A program made the position numbers and the translations under genes. A DNA stretch of 64,000 nt from Anaplasma capra (GTDB lineage: Bacteria; Pseudomonadota; Alphaproteobacteria; Rickettsiales; Anaplasmataceae): positions 1 through 64,000 of the forward strand of contig NZ_JAOTBG010000008.1 in NCBI RefSeq assembly GCF_025628805.1, in the 5' to 3' direction. This document shows, one piece after another, positions 8,502 to 18,856 of this stretch; the stretch's first letter is position 1, and the number at the start of each line of letters is the position of its first letter. Under the pieces are notes generated by a model, which searched no databases, was not told the origin of the DNA, and saw nothing but the letters and a program-made list of their open reading frames with translations.

Positions 8502-8708
8502 ATGTCTATGAATAATGGAGGTAAGTTTGAGGAAGCTGTTCGGGAGCTGGAGCGCATTGTAGAGGAACTTGAATCTGGTAACGTGTCGCTCGATAGGAGC
8601 GTCGAATTGTACAATAGGGGTAGGGAGCTACATAAGTATTGTGACGGTATCATAAAGGATATAGCACTCAAAATTGAGTCCCTAGATGGAGAGAAACTCG
8701 GTGAATAA
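8502..8708 (+). CDS. xseB: Exodeoxyribonuclease VII small subunit
   Basis: A 68-residue acidic, helical protein with the XseB core: KFEEAVRELERIVEELESG, then VSLDRSVELYNRGREL. It binds several copies per XseA large subunit to form exonuclease VII, which degrades single-stranded DNA. xseA is not in the window. Two ATGs are possible (8502, 8508), with no strong ribosome binding site for either. The gene is divergent from NDUFS4 and followed immediately by a possible small coding frame at 8712. Confidence 0.93.
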   Translation: MSMNNGGKFEEAVRELERIVEELESGNVSLDRSVELYNRGRELHKYCDGIIKDIALKIESLDGEKLGE

Positions 8709-8711
8709 GCT

Positions 8712-8864
8712 GTGAATACCGCTTTGGCGAGCTTGCTGCTTGCTACCACATGTTTCCTGGCTGTTGTTACTATAGATCTGCGGGGCGACTACGACCGAAT
8801 GCCCGAGACAGCGGTGACGGGGCGCCTGCCAGAGTCCTCGCCGCGCTCCTTTCCAAATCACTGA
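8712..8864 (+). CDS. Possible small membrane or exported protein after xseB
   Basis: GTG 8712 starts 3 bp after the xseB stop and opens a 50-codon frame ending at 8864. The product begins with an uncharged hydrophobic stretch (residues 3-20, ASLLLATTCFLAVV at its core) like a signal anchor. It continues with a charged, Pro-rich tail (DLRGDYDRMPET onward). The tight spacing suggests translational coupling to xseB. There is no recognisable family and no separate ribosome binding site. It is convergent with trxA, about 50 bp away. Evidence is only position plus composition. Confidence 0.4.
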   Translation: MNTALASLLLATTCFLAVVTIDLRGDYDRMPETAVTGRLPESSPRSFPNH

Positions 8865-8913
8865 GCTGTTTCCGCCTCTCTCTGTAGACGAGCCCAACAG
8901 GCCCCACCCACTT

Positions 8914-9249
8914 TTATGTGCTGCCTCCCACGGCACTGTCTATCGTCAGAACAAGTTGCTGCAAGTCTGCGCCGACAACTCTAGACAGCTCCTTTCCTTC
9001 GGAGAAAATTATTAACGTGGGTACCGCACTCACCCCATATTGCACTGGAACATCCTGACTGCTCTGGACGTTCAGTTTGTAAACCTTGAGCTTGCCGGTG
9101 TATTTCTGAGCTAATTTCTCAAGTTGTGGCCCGAGGGCAACGCAAGGCCCACACCACGGAGCCCAGAAGTCCACAAGGACCAAGCCACTACCGTCACAGA
9201 CCTTCTGAGCAAAATCAGAGTCACTAACCTCTACAATATCGGACGACAT
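8914..9249 (-). CDS. trxA: Thioredoxin
   Basis: A 111-residue classical thioredoxin with active site WCGPC (residues 32-36), the conserved FWAPWCGPC context and the cis-proline loop VPT (Pro77). It is a cytoplasmic dithiol reductant for ribonucleotide reductase and other targets. It starts 22 bp downstream of virB9 on the same strand, so it may be co-transcribed with virB9 and pdhA. No signal peptide. Confidence 0.96.
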   Translation of the reverse strand: MSSDIVEVSDSDFAQKVCDGSGLVLVDFWAPWCGPCVALGPQLEKLAQKYTGKLKVYKLNVQSSQDVPVQYGVSAVPTLIIFSEGKELSRVVGADLQQLVLTIDSAVGGST

Positions 9250-9271
9250 AAAAACCTCAAACGAGAAACTG

Positions 9272-10084
9272 CTACTCGCGCCCCCTTCGTCGTACTGCGG
9301 AAACGGCCCGGTACATCTTCTCGTTGAACACGCAAGCGGTACTAGAGCCGTATCTCAATGTGAAAGCTGGAGCTACACGCTCCACAACCACATAGTCACC
9401 AACAACCCTGAAGTTCACGAGGGATTCATACCCCTCAGAGTCCACATTGAATATGGAGGGCAGATCCCCATTAACGTCGGAAAACTGCATGTAAGTGAAC
9501 CTACGGTCATCAAACACTCTTAGGGGGACAATCCCGGAAGAACCAGCGGAATGAGACACAGAATACTCAAAGTTCAAGCCCTTTTTGGCGACCTCGGGAT
9601 CGCTCAGATCTGGTACATCGTTCTGGTATGTAGGGAATGAAACCCCGCCGCTTGAATCAGGTGCTGAGGCGCCGATGCCTTCCGTAGTTGGATACACAAA
9701 CCTCACCTCATACGCGAGTCTGGGATCGTCGAGCCCAGCGGCCTCCTCAGCGTGCAACTCAAAATAATACACGCGCCTGTTTGTGATTATGGTAACGTTA
9801 GTATCAGCGTTGTCCCCTACAGGTTTTATGAACAGCCTGTTTTCCTTAGGTACGAGCTGCCAACCGGTCGAATCCCCCATGGAGACGGTGTCTATGACCT
9901 CTCCAGCTTCAAAAAGTATACTGGACTGGTACCCATAAAACCCCGTGTATTTGTGTATGGACTGGGGATTGAAATTCATAATCTTTATGTGGTCATCAGC
10001 AGCCATAGAGCGCGGCTCCTGCTTACCGAAAGCAGCCGAGCTATACAGCAACGCTATAACACAGACCATGCAAGCCTTTCTCAT
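9272..10084 (-). CDS. virB9: Type IV secretion protein VirB9 (solitary paralogue, probably VirB9-2)
   Basis: A 270-residue protein with a signal peptide (basic start, hydrophobic residues 4-17, probable cleavage near FG-K at 20-21) and the VirB9/TrbG/CagX fold. The N-terminal domain contains ITNRRVYYFELHA and YEVRFVYP. The C-terminal beta-domain shows P-RVFDDRRFTYMQF, then a VNFRVVGDYVVVERV segment and F-LRYGS. In T4SS the VirB9 C-terminal domain joins VirB7 and VirB10 in the outer-membrane core. The gene lies between pdhA and trxA, with no other vir gene in the window. Duplicated, scattered virB genes are known in Anaplasmataceae, so this is most likely the second copy (VirB9-2); that numbering is inference from isolation alone. 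The 237-bp gap upstream contains no gene. Confidence 0.85.
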   Translation of the reverse strand: MRKACMVCVIALLYSSAAFGKQEPRSMAADDHIKIMNFNPQSIHKYTGFYGYQSSILFEAGEVIDTVSMGDSTGWQLVPKENRLFIKPVGDNADTNVTIITNRRVYYFELHAEEAAGLDDPRLAYEVRFVYPTTEGIGASAPDSSGGVSFPTYQNDVPDLSDPEVAKKGLNFEYSVSHSAGSSGIVPLRVFDDRRFTYMQFSDVNGDLPSIFNVDSEGYESLVNFRVVGDYVVVERVAPAFTLRYGSSTACVFNEKMYRAVSAVRRRGRE

Positions 10085-10321
10085 AAGCTACGGTATAAAC
10101 AAACACCCTGGCTAAGTCTAGCACTAATGTGCCAATCTGCAACCAATCAATAGAAAAAATTGCATTAATTTGCTGTATGCATTGCGAAACAAACCAATTT
10201 TCGGGTGTGGCTGCCACTCAGTGCGACACAACCGGATTCCGTACACATCTTTTTTATGTCGTTGCACAATTGTCCGAGCAGACGCGGCAAACGCTTAACC
10301 TTGGTAGGAGTCTTTCGTCTA

Positions 10322-11305
10322 TCACTTGTATACGTCTGTGTATAGCTCTGTGACTGGAGGTTCGGGACTGCTCTGAGCGAATTCCACAGCTTCATTAACT
10401 TCTCCACGCACTTCTGTCTCGAAGTCTTCTAATGTGCTTTCGGGTGTAATCGAATGCTTAAGTATGTATTCCCTTAACCGACATAGTGGATCCCTCTTAT
10501 CTCTTACCTCTTCAACTTCCTGCCTGGTTCTATACTTTGCTGGGTCAGACATTGAATGCCCCCTAAAACGGTAAGTTTTCATCTCAAGTAAGATAGGACC
10601 ATGTCCCTTTCTACATTGCTCTGCAGCGTTTTCCGCTTCCTCGATTACGGCGAAAACATCCATGCCGTCAACCTGGCGACCCGGTACCCCGCATCCCTCC
10701 CCGCGCTTGTAAAGCTCGGGAACAGATGAGGATCTTGTAACAGCGGTGCCCATGGCGTACTCGTTGTTTTCGACCACGTATACCACCGGTAATTTCCATA
10801 ATGCTGCCATGTTGAGGGACTCATAAACCTGCCCCTGGTTCATTGCACCGTCGCCGAGGCAGGTAAATACCACTCCATTGCTCTTGTTGTACTTTTCAGC
10901 GAAGGCGATGCCCGTTCCTATGGGCACCTGCGCACCTACAATGCCGTGTCCGCCGAAGAAATTCTTTTTCACATTGAACATGTGCATAGAGCCTCCCTTG
11001 CCCTTTGAGCACCCAGCTGCCTTTCCCATGAGTTCTGCCATCACGCTTTTAGCACTCTCTCCCGAAGAGAGCATAAACCCATGTTCCCTGTAGCTGGTCA
11101 CCACTGAGTCTCCGCTACTCAGCACGTTTTTTAGACCTATTGCTATCGCTTCTTGCCCTATGTATAGATGGCAAAATCCGCGTATGAGGCCCATTCCATA
11201 CAGCTGGCCGACCTTTTCTTCGAACCTGCGCATCAGCAGCATATCACGGTAAGACTTAACCACCTGCTCATCAGGCATTGCTGAACGATGCTTGCCCTTA
11301 CTCAC
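10322..11305 (-). CDS. pdhA: Pyruvate dehydrogenase E1 component, alpha subunit
   Basis: This thiamin-diphosphate enzyme subunit decarboxylates pyruvate in the PDH complex. The ThDP-binding motif is clear: GDGAMNQGQVYESLNMA, ending in VVENN about 30 residues on. RFEEKVGQLYGMGLIRGFCHLY near the N-terminus and the phosphorylation-loop-like YRFRGHSMSDPAKYR are also typical. The open frame goes to 11329. I chose GTG 11305 (an AGG lies about 10 nt upstream), giving 327 aa; ATG 11278 is an alternative. The E1 beta gene is not adjacent. In Rickettsiales the PDH genes are scattered. It lies downstream of the hydrolase gene on the same strand. Confidence 0.95.
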   Translation of the reverse strand: MSKGKHRSAMPDEQVVKSYRDMLLMRRFEEKVGQLYGMGLIRGFCHLYIGQEAIAIGLKNVLSSGDSVVTSYREHGFMLSSGESAKSVMAELMGKAAGCSKGKGGSMHMFNVKKNFFGGHGIVGAQVPIGTGIAFAEKYNKSNGVVFTCLGDGAMNQGQVYESLNMAALWKLPVVYVVENNEYAMGTAVTRSSSVPELYKRGEGCGVPGRQVDGMDVFAVIEEAENAAEQCRKGHGPILLEMKTYRFRGHSMSDPAKYRTRQEVEEVRDKRDPLCRLREYILKHSITPESTLEDFETEVRGEVNEAVEFAQSSPEPPVTELYTDVYK

Positions 11306-11413
11306 AATAGATATACCTACGCACCACAACAGGGTCCGTTACTACCTCGTAAAGAGACAGTTTTCAAGGTATTTTAGCTCCACCGAAACGCTGCAGAGTA
11401 CCACCCCAGGCTG

Positions 11414-12346
11414 CTAGTTTGCCCTTACGAAATGCTCAACAGCTTTTATCCGGCTTTCTGCCATGAGTGTTGGTGCATGCCCTATCCCCGGGTACTCTAT
11501 GCAGGTTATATGCTGGCGAGATTGCAACATTCTTTGCAAAATATCTTGGGTTAGAAGGTCGGAATTTTCGCCCCTAAGCACCAAAATCTCACCACATTGG
11601 ACCCTTTGCCATACGTCCCAGATTTCCCAGTGGCCACCCACTTGCTGTGCGTCAAGGGCTTGCTGTACTTCAAGGGCAAGCTGGATACCAATACCAGGGT
11701 CCAAGGTTAGGGCATATCCGCCGCCTTCTTTCTCCATCACTCTGTTTTGTGCCAAGTGGTCCCAGTGCTCCTCCTTTTCCACGCCGAAATGACGCAGCAC
11801 GGTTTTCAAATACGGCTTTACCTGCCCTTTGTCACTAAACGTGGGAAGTCGAGTCATAAGTTCAACAAGTGCCTTCAGTGGCTTTTCCTCAATACATGGG
11901 CCTATGTCGTTCAAGATCAATTTCTTGATTTTCAGTGCGTTGTGAAAATGCGCTGCTAGGAACATAGCGATGAGCCCCCCCATTGAGGTACCCAGATAGT
12001 TGCACTCTTTGATGTTGAGGTGCTTTGCCAGGTGTAATACACCGACGCAATATGTGTTGTAGTTGTAGTGTGAGTGGTCATTAAGCCATGAACTCTTGCC
12101 CCGGCCAACTACGTCTATTGATACCACAGGGAAATCATTTATGGCGCGACCCAGATAGTCGAAACATGCGGAATTTCCAGCCATGCCGTGCACACATATA
12201 AGCGGCGTAGACTCACCTAGAGTCTCCGGGTTATATACCTTGTAGTACATGTGATAGTCCTCCTTGAACGGGACTAGAATTCTGTCTTCTAATACGGAAA
12301 CCACTGGTGCCTCTCTGCTCATCAGGTAAGGAATTTCGGTTAGCAT
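11414..12346 (-). CDS. Alpha/beta hydrolase
   Basis: A 310-residue alpha/beta-hydrolase fold enzyme without signal peptide. The oxyanion-hole motif HGMAG is at residues 53-57, the nucleophile elbow GTSMGG has Ser121, an acidic residue follows in LRGENSDLL, and the catalytic His lies in GIGHAPTL near the C-terminus. Substrate is unknown; relatives are annotated as esterases, lipases or haloperoxidase-like enzymes. ATG 12346 is used; TTG 12370 is in frame upstream. An 8-bp inverted repeat (ATACCAAC 12345-12352 / GTTGGTAT 12381-12388) overlaps the start region. It may head a unit with pdhA, virB9 and trxA, although gaps of 84-237 bp leave room for separate promoters. Confidence 0.85.
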   Translation of the reverse strand: MLTEIPYLMSREAPVVSVLEDRILVPFKEDYHMYYKVYNPETLGESTPLICVHGMAGNSACFDYLGRAINDFPVVSIDVVGRGKSSWLNDHSHYNYNTYCVGVLHLAKHLNIKECNYLGTSMGGLIAMFLAAHFHNALKIKKLILNDIGPCIEEKPLKALVELMTRLPTFSDKGQVKPYLKTVLRHFGVEKEEHWDHLAQNRVMEKEGGGYALTLDPGIGIQLALEVQQALDAQQVGGHWEIWDVWQRVQCGEILVLRGENSDLLTQDILQRMLQSRQHITCIEYPGIGHAPTLMAESRIKAVEHFVRAN

Positions 12347-12362
12347 ACCAACAACTTTGGTT

Positions 12363-12461
12363 GTGCACAATTTTTTACTGGTTGGTATACTGCTTATCGC
12401 TGGTTATGTCCTCGAAGTTGAAATTTTGGGTGTTGCGGCAAAGCTCAGGCAAGTCAAGTGA
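12363..12461 (+). CDS. Doubtful micro-ORF: single-TM peptide
   Basis: A GTG-started frame of 32 codons encodes a peptide with a hydrophobic segment (FLLVGILLIAGYVL, residues 4-17) followed by a short amphipathic, basic tail ending in KLRQVK. It is divergent from the hydrolase and precedes the rRNA promoter region. It has no clear ribosome binding site and no known relative. The composition is strikingly like a small membrane protein, but chance cannot be excluded. Confidence 0.22.
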   Translation: MHNFLLVGILLIAGYVLEVEILGVAAKLRQVK

Positions 12462-12496
12462 GCCAAGACAGAATAGGAAAAAATTAAAGTAATTTG

Positions 12497-12690
12497 TTGA
12501 CACTATTCGCGTTCTTAGTTAAGAATTGTGACTCTATGGAGCCCCTGGCCCTTGCGGTTTGTGGCTCGATGGTTGACAAGTTAGTAGAAAGATCAATGGT
12601 AGGGATTGTCCTCTCTGAGGATGATCTCGATTCGATTAGCTGATAAAGTATAAAAAGTTGTGCAGTCTTGGTACTGCACGTATCGCTACG
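12497..12690 (+). promoter_or_regulatory. Promoter and leader region of the 23S-5S rRNA operon
   Basis: In this 320-bp gap (12371-12690) two TTGACA boxes lie at 12497-12502 and 12573-12578. The first has TAAGAA 17 bp downstream (12520-12525); the second has ATGGTA (12596-12601). A 5-bp TCCTC/GAGGA hairpin (12609-12621) and the stronger hairpin at 12660-12679 follow before the mature 23S 5' end. Separate promoters are expected because the 16S gene is elsewhere. Which box is used cannot be decided by eye. Confidence 0.45.
12660..12679 (+). other. Hairpin just before the 23S 5' end
   Basis: A perfect 7-bp stem GTGCAGT (12660-12666) / ACTGCAC (12673-12679) with a 6-nt loop ends about 11 nt before the deduced 23S 5' terminus. 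It probably belongs to the pre-rRNA leader and may take part in processing. Confidence 0.5.
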
Positions 12691-15476
<2,786 letters not shown>

Positions 15477-15555
15477 TGTTGGTACGTGTAGTTACAAGAC
15501 TGCACCAACTTTTTGCCTTTATCTAAATCTTTCTACTAGCTTGGCTGTGGCCGTT

Positions 15556-15673
15556 TGGCTGGTGGTTATGGCGGGAGTGGAACACCCGGTAACATTCCGA
15601 ACCCGGAAGTTAAGCCTCCTAGCGCCTGTGGTACTTTGTCTTAAGACACGGGAGAGAGGGTCGCTGCCAGCCT
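15556..15673 (+). rRNA. rrf: 5S ribosomal RNA
   Basis: About 118 nt with the complementary termini GGCTGG... and ...GCCAGCC. It contains the conserved loop segment ATTCCGAACCCGGAAGTTAAGC and a GGGAGAG-GGGTCGC region near the 3' end. It follows 23S after 79 bp, the usual 23S-5S linkage. Ends are approximate to 1-3 nt. Confidence 0.95.
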
Positions 15674-15942
15674 TTGGTCATCCCCGCCGGGATTTTGCGC
15701 GCTTCGCGACGCGGCCGGCATCTTGGTTTTTCCGGGAATTGTTGGTTGGTTTGGGCTGGGGCCAGAGGTGTGGGGGTTTGTCGTAAGCCTGCGCAACTCA
15801 CTCTGGTAAGCCGCTGCTAGTTGTGGCATAAGTTAAGCACTCGTTGCGCTGTGTGTGCCTCAGAACCGCAAGTACGAGACATTCTGTTCGTTATGGAAGC
15901 CCCAAGCGTCGTTCTCCACGAGATCTACTGCGGTGAGTCTGA
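15674..15942. other. Gap between 5S rRNA and guaB
   Basis: Apart from the terminator candidate at 15686-15731 I find no tRNA, no gene and no strong repeat in this 269-bp segment. It is G/T-rich in its first half. Confidence 0.5.
15686..15731 (+). terminator. Terminator candidate of the rRNA operon
   Basis: GCCGG (15686-15690) pairs with CCGGC (15715-15719) around an inner CGCG-CTT-CGCG hairpin. The structure is followed by TCTTGGTTTTT (15721-15731). It lies 13 bp after the 5S 3' end. Confidence 0.45.
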
Positions 15943-17409
15943 TCAGTCTTTTTGAAACTGAGAATATGGGTGATAATTTGGAGTTTCTCTAGTAATCGCT
16001 ACTCCATGTACATGGCTTTCATGTAGCCCTGCAGCCGTTATTACAATAAACTGACAATTTTCCTTCATAGATTCTATGTCCTTATTGCCTGTGTACCCCA
16101 TGGAGGATCTTAGGCCTCCCACTAGCTGATATATAACTTCGGATGCTGCGCCCTTGAAGGGTACCCTGCCCTCTACGCCTTCTGGTATGAATTTCCCACT
16201 ACCTTCCTGGAAGTACCGTCCGCCACTTCCGCTTTTCATCGCAACCAAGGATCCCATGCCTCTGTAGCACTTATACGCTCGCCCGTTGTATATCATAATG
16301 TCTCCCGGGCTTTCATCCGTGCCAGCAAAAATGGAGCCTATCATCACCACGTCGGCTCCAGCTGCTATAGACTTTGCTATATCCCCGGAGTATTTTATAC
16401 CTCCGTCCGCAATCACTCTCACACCGGTGCCCTTGCACGCCTTTGCTACGTTTCTGATGGCTGAGAACTGCGGCACTCCTACACCAGTGACAATCCTCGT
16501 AGTACATATGGATCCGGGTCCTATCCCGACTTTAACCGCGTCAACTCCGGCCTCGATCAAAGCGTAAGCCCCCGCTGCGGTGGCAACGTTTCCACCCACT
16601 ACCTGCGCATCTGGGTACAAAGCCTTGATTTCCCTTACTGTCTGGATCACTCGTGCTGAGTGACCATGGGCAGTATCTATCACTATAACGTCGGCTTCTG
16701 CCTGTATTAGGGCCTCAGCACGCTCTATGCCCTCTTTGCTTCCGGTTCCCACGGCTGCGGCCACTCTCAGCCTAGCTTTTTTATCTTTGCAAGAGTTCGG
16801 AAAACGGTTAAACCTCTCAATATCCCTTACGGTTATCAAGCCGATACAGCAGCCGTGTTCGTCAGTTACTATGAGCCTTTCTATCCTATGTTTGTGGAGG
16901 AGCTTAGTGGCTTCGGATTGGCTAACACCCTCGCGTACGGTTACCAAGTCTGTACTTGTCATTATATCACTTACTTTGCAGTTCTTGTTCTCAACAAAGC
17001 GGACATCCCTGTTTGTTAGTATCCCTACCAACTTGTTTTGCTGAGCGGTGACGACTGGTATTCCCGAGTAACCGTGCTTCTTCATCACTGACAGTGCCGC
17101 GCTGAGCGTAGAGTCAGGAGAGACTGTTACGGGGTTGCTCACTATCCAACTTTCATGTTTTTTGACCTTTTGTACTTCGGCAACCTGGCGCTCCACAGAC
17201 AAGTTCTTGTGGATACACCCCATGCCCCCGTGTTGTGCCACTGATATTGCAAGCTTAGACTCGGTAACAGTGTCCATGGCAGCGGACATTATAGGGATGC
17301 GTAACTTCACGCTATTTGTGACATAAGTTGCAACATCCGCGTCGGCTGGGAGCACGTCAGATTCCGCAGGGACAATCAAAACATCGTCAAACGAGTAGGA
17401 AACTTCCAC
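15943..17409 (-). CDS. guaB: Inosine-5'-monophosphate dehydrogenase
   Basis: A 488-residue IMP dehydrogenase, which oxidises IMP to XMP, the first committed step of GTP synthesis. The TIM-barrel is interrupted by a tandem CBS-domain module (about residues 92-205, opening with an NPVTVSPDSTLS segment). The catalytic cysteine lies in GPGSICTTR, with the flap downstream. The phosphate-binding IADGGIKYSGD-KS and the GMGS loop are present. Full length for the family. It is the last gene of a probable rpmE-nadK-guaB unit, 72 bp after nadK. Confidence 0.97.
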   Translation of the reverse strand: MEVSYSFDDVLIVPAESDVLPADADVATYVTNSVKLRIPIMSAAMDTVTESKLAISVAQHGGMGCIHKNLSVERQVAEVQKVKKHESWIVSNPVTVSPDSTLSAALSVMKKHGYSGIPVVTAQQNKLVGILTNRDVRFVENKNCKVSDIMTSTDLVTVREGVSQSEATKLLHKHRIERLIVTDEHGCCIGLITVRDIERFNRFPNSCKDKKARLRVAAAVGTGSKEGIERAEALIQAEADVIVIDTAHGHSARVIQTVREIKALYPDAQVVGGNVATAAGAYALIEAGVDAVKVGIGPGSICTTRIVTGVGVPQFSAIRNVAKACKGTGVRVIADGGIKYSGDIAKSIAAGADVVMIGSIFAGTDESPGDIMIYNGRAYKCYRGMGSLVAMKSGSGGRYFQEGSGKFIPEGVEGRVPFKGAASEVIYQLVGGLRSSMGYTGNKDIESMKENCQFIVITAAGLHESHVHGVAITRETPNYHPYSQFQKD

Positions 17410-17481
17410 AAGCGCCTTAGCTAATCTGCACCGCTGATTATAGAATTTTTGGTGGATGTGCGCAACAGTGTCACTTATGTG

Positions 17482-18303
17482 CTAAGCCATAAACTGTTCC
17501 GCGATGGTTCTTTCTTCAAGTCTATGCTCTGGATCAAACATGAGTGTGACCTTTGCGTTGTTATCCTGCCGTATTCTGACACTTGCTATATTACGAAACT
17601 CCGTATAGTCTGCTACTGCACTGACCAAACGGACTTCCGGAGCGAGTGCGTCAATCTCCACTAGTGAGTCATTAGGTAGCAACGCTCCACGCCATCTTCT
17701 AGGCCTAAAGGAATTAATTGCAGTTAGGCACACTATGTTCGAACTGAAGGGCAGTATAGGCCCTCCCGCAGAGAAATTATACGCCGTGCTCCCTGCCGGA
17801 CTAGAGACCATTATGCCGTCGGATACCAGCTCCTCCATAGCTGTTTTGCCATTGATTTTTATCCTAAGCTTTGCTGCTTGATGTGTGCCGCGAAACAAAG
17901 AAACTTCGTTTACTGCTATTGCACTGTGCACATTACCGTGTATATCCAGCGCCTCCATCCGCAGCAGGGGCAACTCAGCGGCGACTGCATTTTCGATTCT
18001 GTAAGGTAAACTGCCATCGGAACAATGATTCAGCAAGAACCCAACGGTACCGTGCCCAACGCCATACACTGGCACATTCCTGCCAGGGTCTATTATGTAG
18101 TTGTGCAAGCTATGCAACATGAAGCCGTCGCCCCCCACAACTACGAGTAAGTCTACAACGGAATTCGGACTCTCTGCCAGGCTGACTACACCGTAAAAAT
18201 TATGCAGGCAGCTGATTTTTTGCTTCTCAACAGGGCCAGCGGCCATGTAGCCTACGGTCTTGTATTTGCAACCAGTAGGTAAGACAGCGCTACGCACACT
18301 CAC
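17482..18303 (-). CDS. nadK: NAD kinase
   Basis: A 273-residue ATP-NAD kinase with the diagnostic VVGGDGFML (GGDG at 57-60) and the downstream PAGSTAYNFSAGGPI motif. It makes NADP+ from NAD+ in the cytoplasm. The start ATG overlaps the rpmE stop by 4 bp (ATGA), so the two are translationally coupled and share the promoter at 18575-18603. Length is slightly below the E. coli enzyme, as in other alphaproteobacteria. Confidence 0.95.
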   Translation of the reverse strand: MSVRSAVLPTGCKYKTVGYMAAGPVEKQKISCLHNFYGVVSLAESPNSVVDLLVVVGGDGFMLHSLHNYIIDPGRNVPVYGVGHGTVGFLLNHCSDGSLPYRIENAVAAELPLLRMEALDIHGNVHSAIAVNEVSLFRGTHQAAKLRIKINGKTAMEELVSDGIMVSSPAGSTAYNFSAGGPILPFSSNIVCLTAINSFRPRRWRGALLPNDSLVEIDALAPEVRLVSAVADYTEFRNIASVRIRQDNNAKVTLMFDPEHRLEERTIAEQFMA

Positions 18304-18521
18304 AAGTCGCCAAATTTACTGAGAAATCTAGCAGCCCTGCTGTTCTTTTTACTGCTCACTCTAAGCCCAGGGTTCCAAGCGGGGTGATTAAACACATCGC
18401 TCTCAAGGTGCACCTTGACCATTTCGTCAGGCTTCCCGCATGTGGAAAGCATTTCGCGCTGCTCGCCATTTGTGAAAACTACTGTAATCGGATAAACTTC
18501 AGGATGTATGCCCTTTTTCAT
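18300..18521 (-). CDS. rpmE: Ribosomal protein bL31
   Basis: A 73-residue bL31. It begins MKKGIHPEVYPITVVFTNG and carries the conserved HPAW-PG near residue 48. The zinc-binding cysteine pairs of the C+ form are missing; only one Cys (in STCGK) remains, so it is a C-minus type, common in alphaproteobacteria. The C-terminus ends with the typical RAARF-SKFG. First gene of the rpmE-nadK-guaB unit. Confidence 0.94.
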   Translation of the reverse strand: MKKGIHPEVYPITVVFTNGEQREMLSTCGKPDEMVKVHLESDVFNHPAWNPGLRVSSKKNSRAARFLSKFGDL

Positions 18522-18574
18522 GACCTACGGACCTCTTAATTGGTAAGTTAATTAAAGTCAGACGCGACCGCTGG

Positions 18575-18603
18575 ATGGTAACAGGGAAGTATGCTTCTGT
18601 CAA
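18575..18603 (-). promoter_or_regulatory. Sigma-70 promoter of rpmE-nadK-guaB
   Basis: On the - strand TTGACA (18603-18598), an exact 17-bp spacer and TACCAT (18580-18575) lie about 50 bp before the rpmE ATG. Confidence 0.68.
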
Positions 18604-18725
18604 TTGTGCAGAGTTATGAGTCATGCTAGGTCGTATTTTTTTTAGTGCTATAGCGCACGTTGATTCGATTCAGCGCGCGCAACCGCGCTCCTGGCCGGTT
18701 GCGAGGCTACGCCCAAAGGAGGCTA

Positions 18726-18795
18726 CTGCACGTCGAAAACTACCAGTGAGCGTGCTATACGGGGTTTACACGGTCATGACCGTGTAAGCGTGCAG
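18726..18795. repeat. 22-bp perfect palindrome nested in an outer 7-bp inverted repeat
   Basis: TTACACGGTCA at 18766-18776 is followed directly by its exact complement to 18787, a 22-bp perfect palindrome. An outer pair CTGCACG (18726-18732) / CGTGCAG (18789-18795) encloses it. It could be an operator for a dimeric regulator, the tip of a structured RNA, or a recombination or replication site. Confidence 0.7.
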
Positions 18796-18856
18796 AGCGG
18801 CGAGTCACCGCACACTACGTTGTGGTTTACAAAATAGCTTTGACTACCATGGCGGT

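Larger units (their letters stand above)
18522..18856. other. rpmE / fabD divergent region with structured DNA
   Basis: This 335-bp gap holds the rpmE promoter (18575-18603), a T8 tract (18635-18642 region), a GCAACCG/CGGTTGC hairpin (18679-18685 / 18696-18702), the nested inverted repeats at 18726-18795 and a GCGG/CCGC hairpin close to 18797-18811. No coding frame is convincing. The density of stems is much higher than in other gaps of the window, so a small structured RNA is possible. It does not match tmRNA, RNase P, SRP RNA or a tRNA in the motifs I can recognise. Confidence 0.55.

Noticed and set aside
12307-12492. 60-codon + strand frame ending in a basic tail
   Set aside because: It runs antisense to the hydrolase start with no ribosome binding site; the micro-ORF in another frame is a slightly better candidate and still doubtful.
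18640-18830. RNase P RNA, tmRNA, SRP RNA or 6S RNA at the palindromic locus
   Set aside because: None of the diagnostic motifs (for example GAGGAAAGTC of RNase P or the GGAA tetraloop context of SRP RNA) is present; kept only as an unknown structured region.
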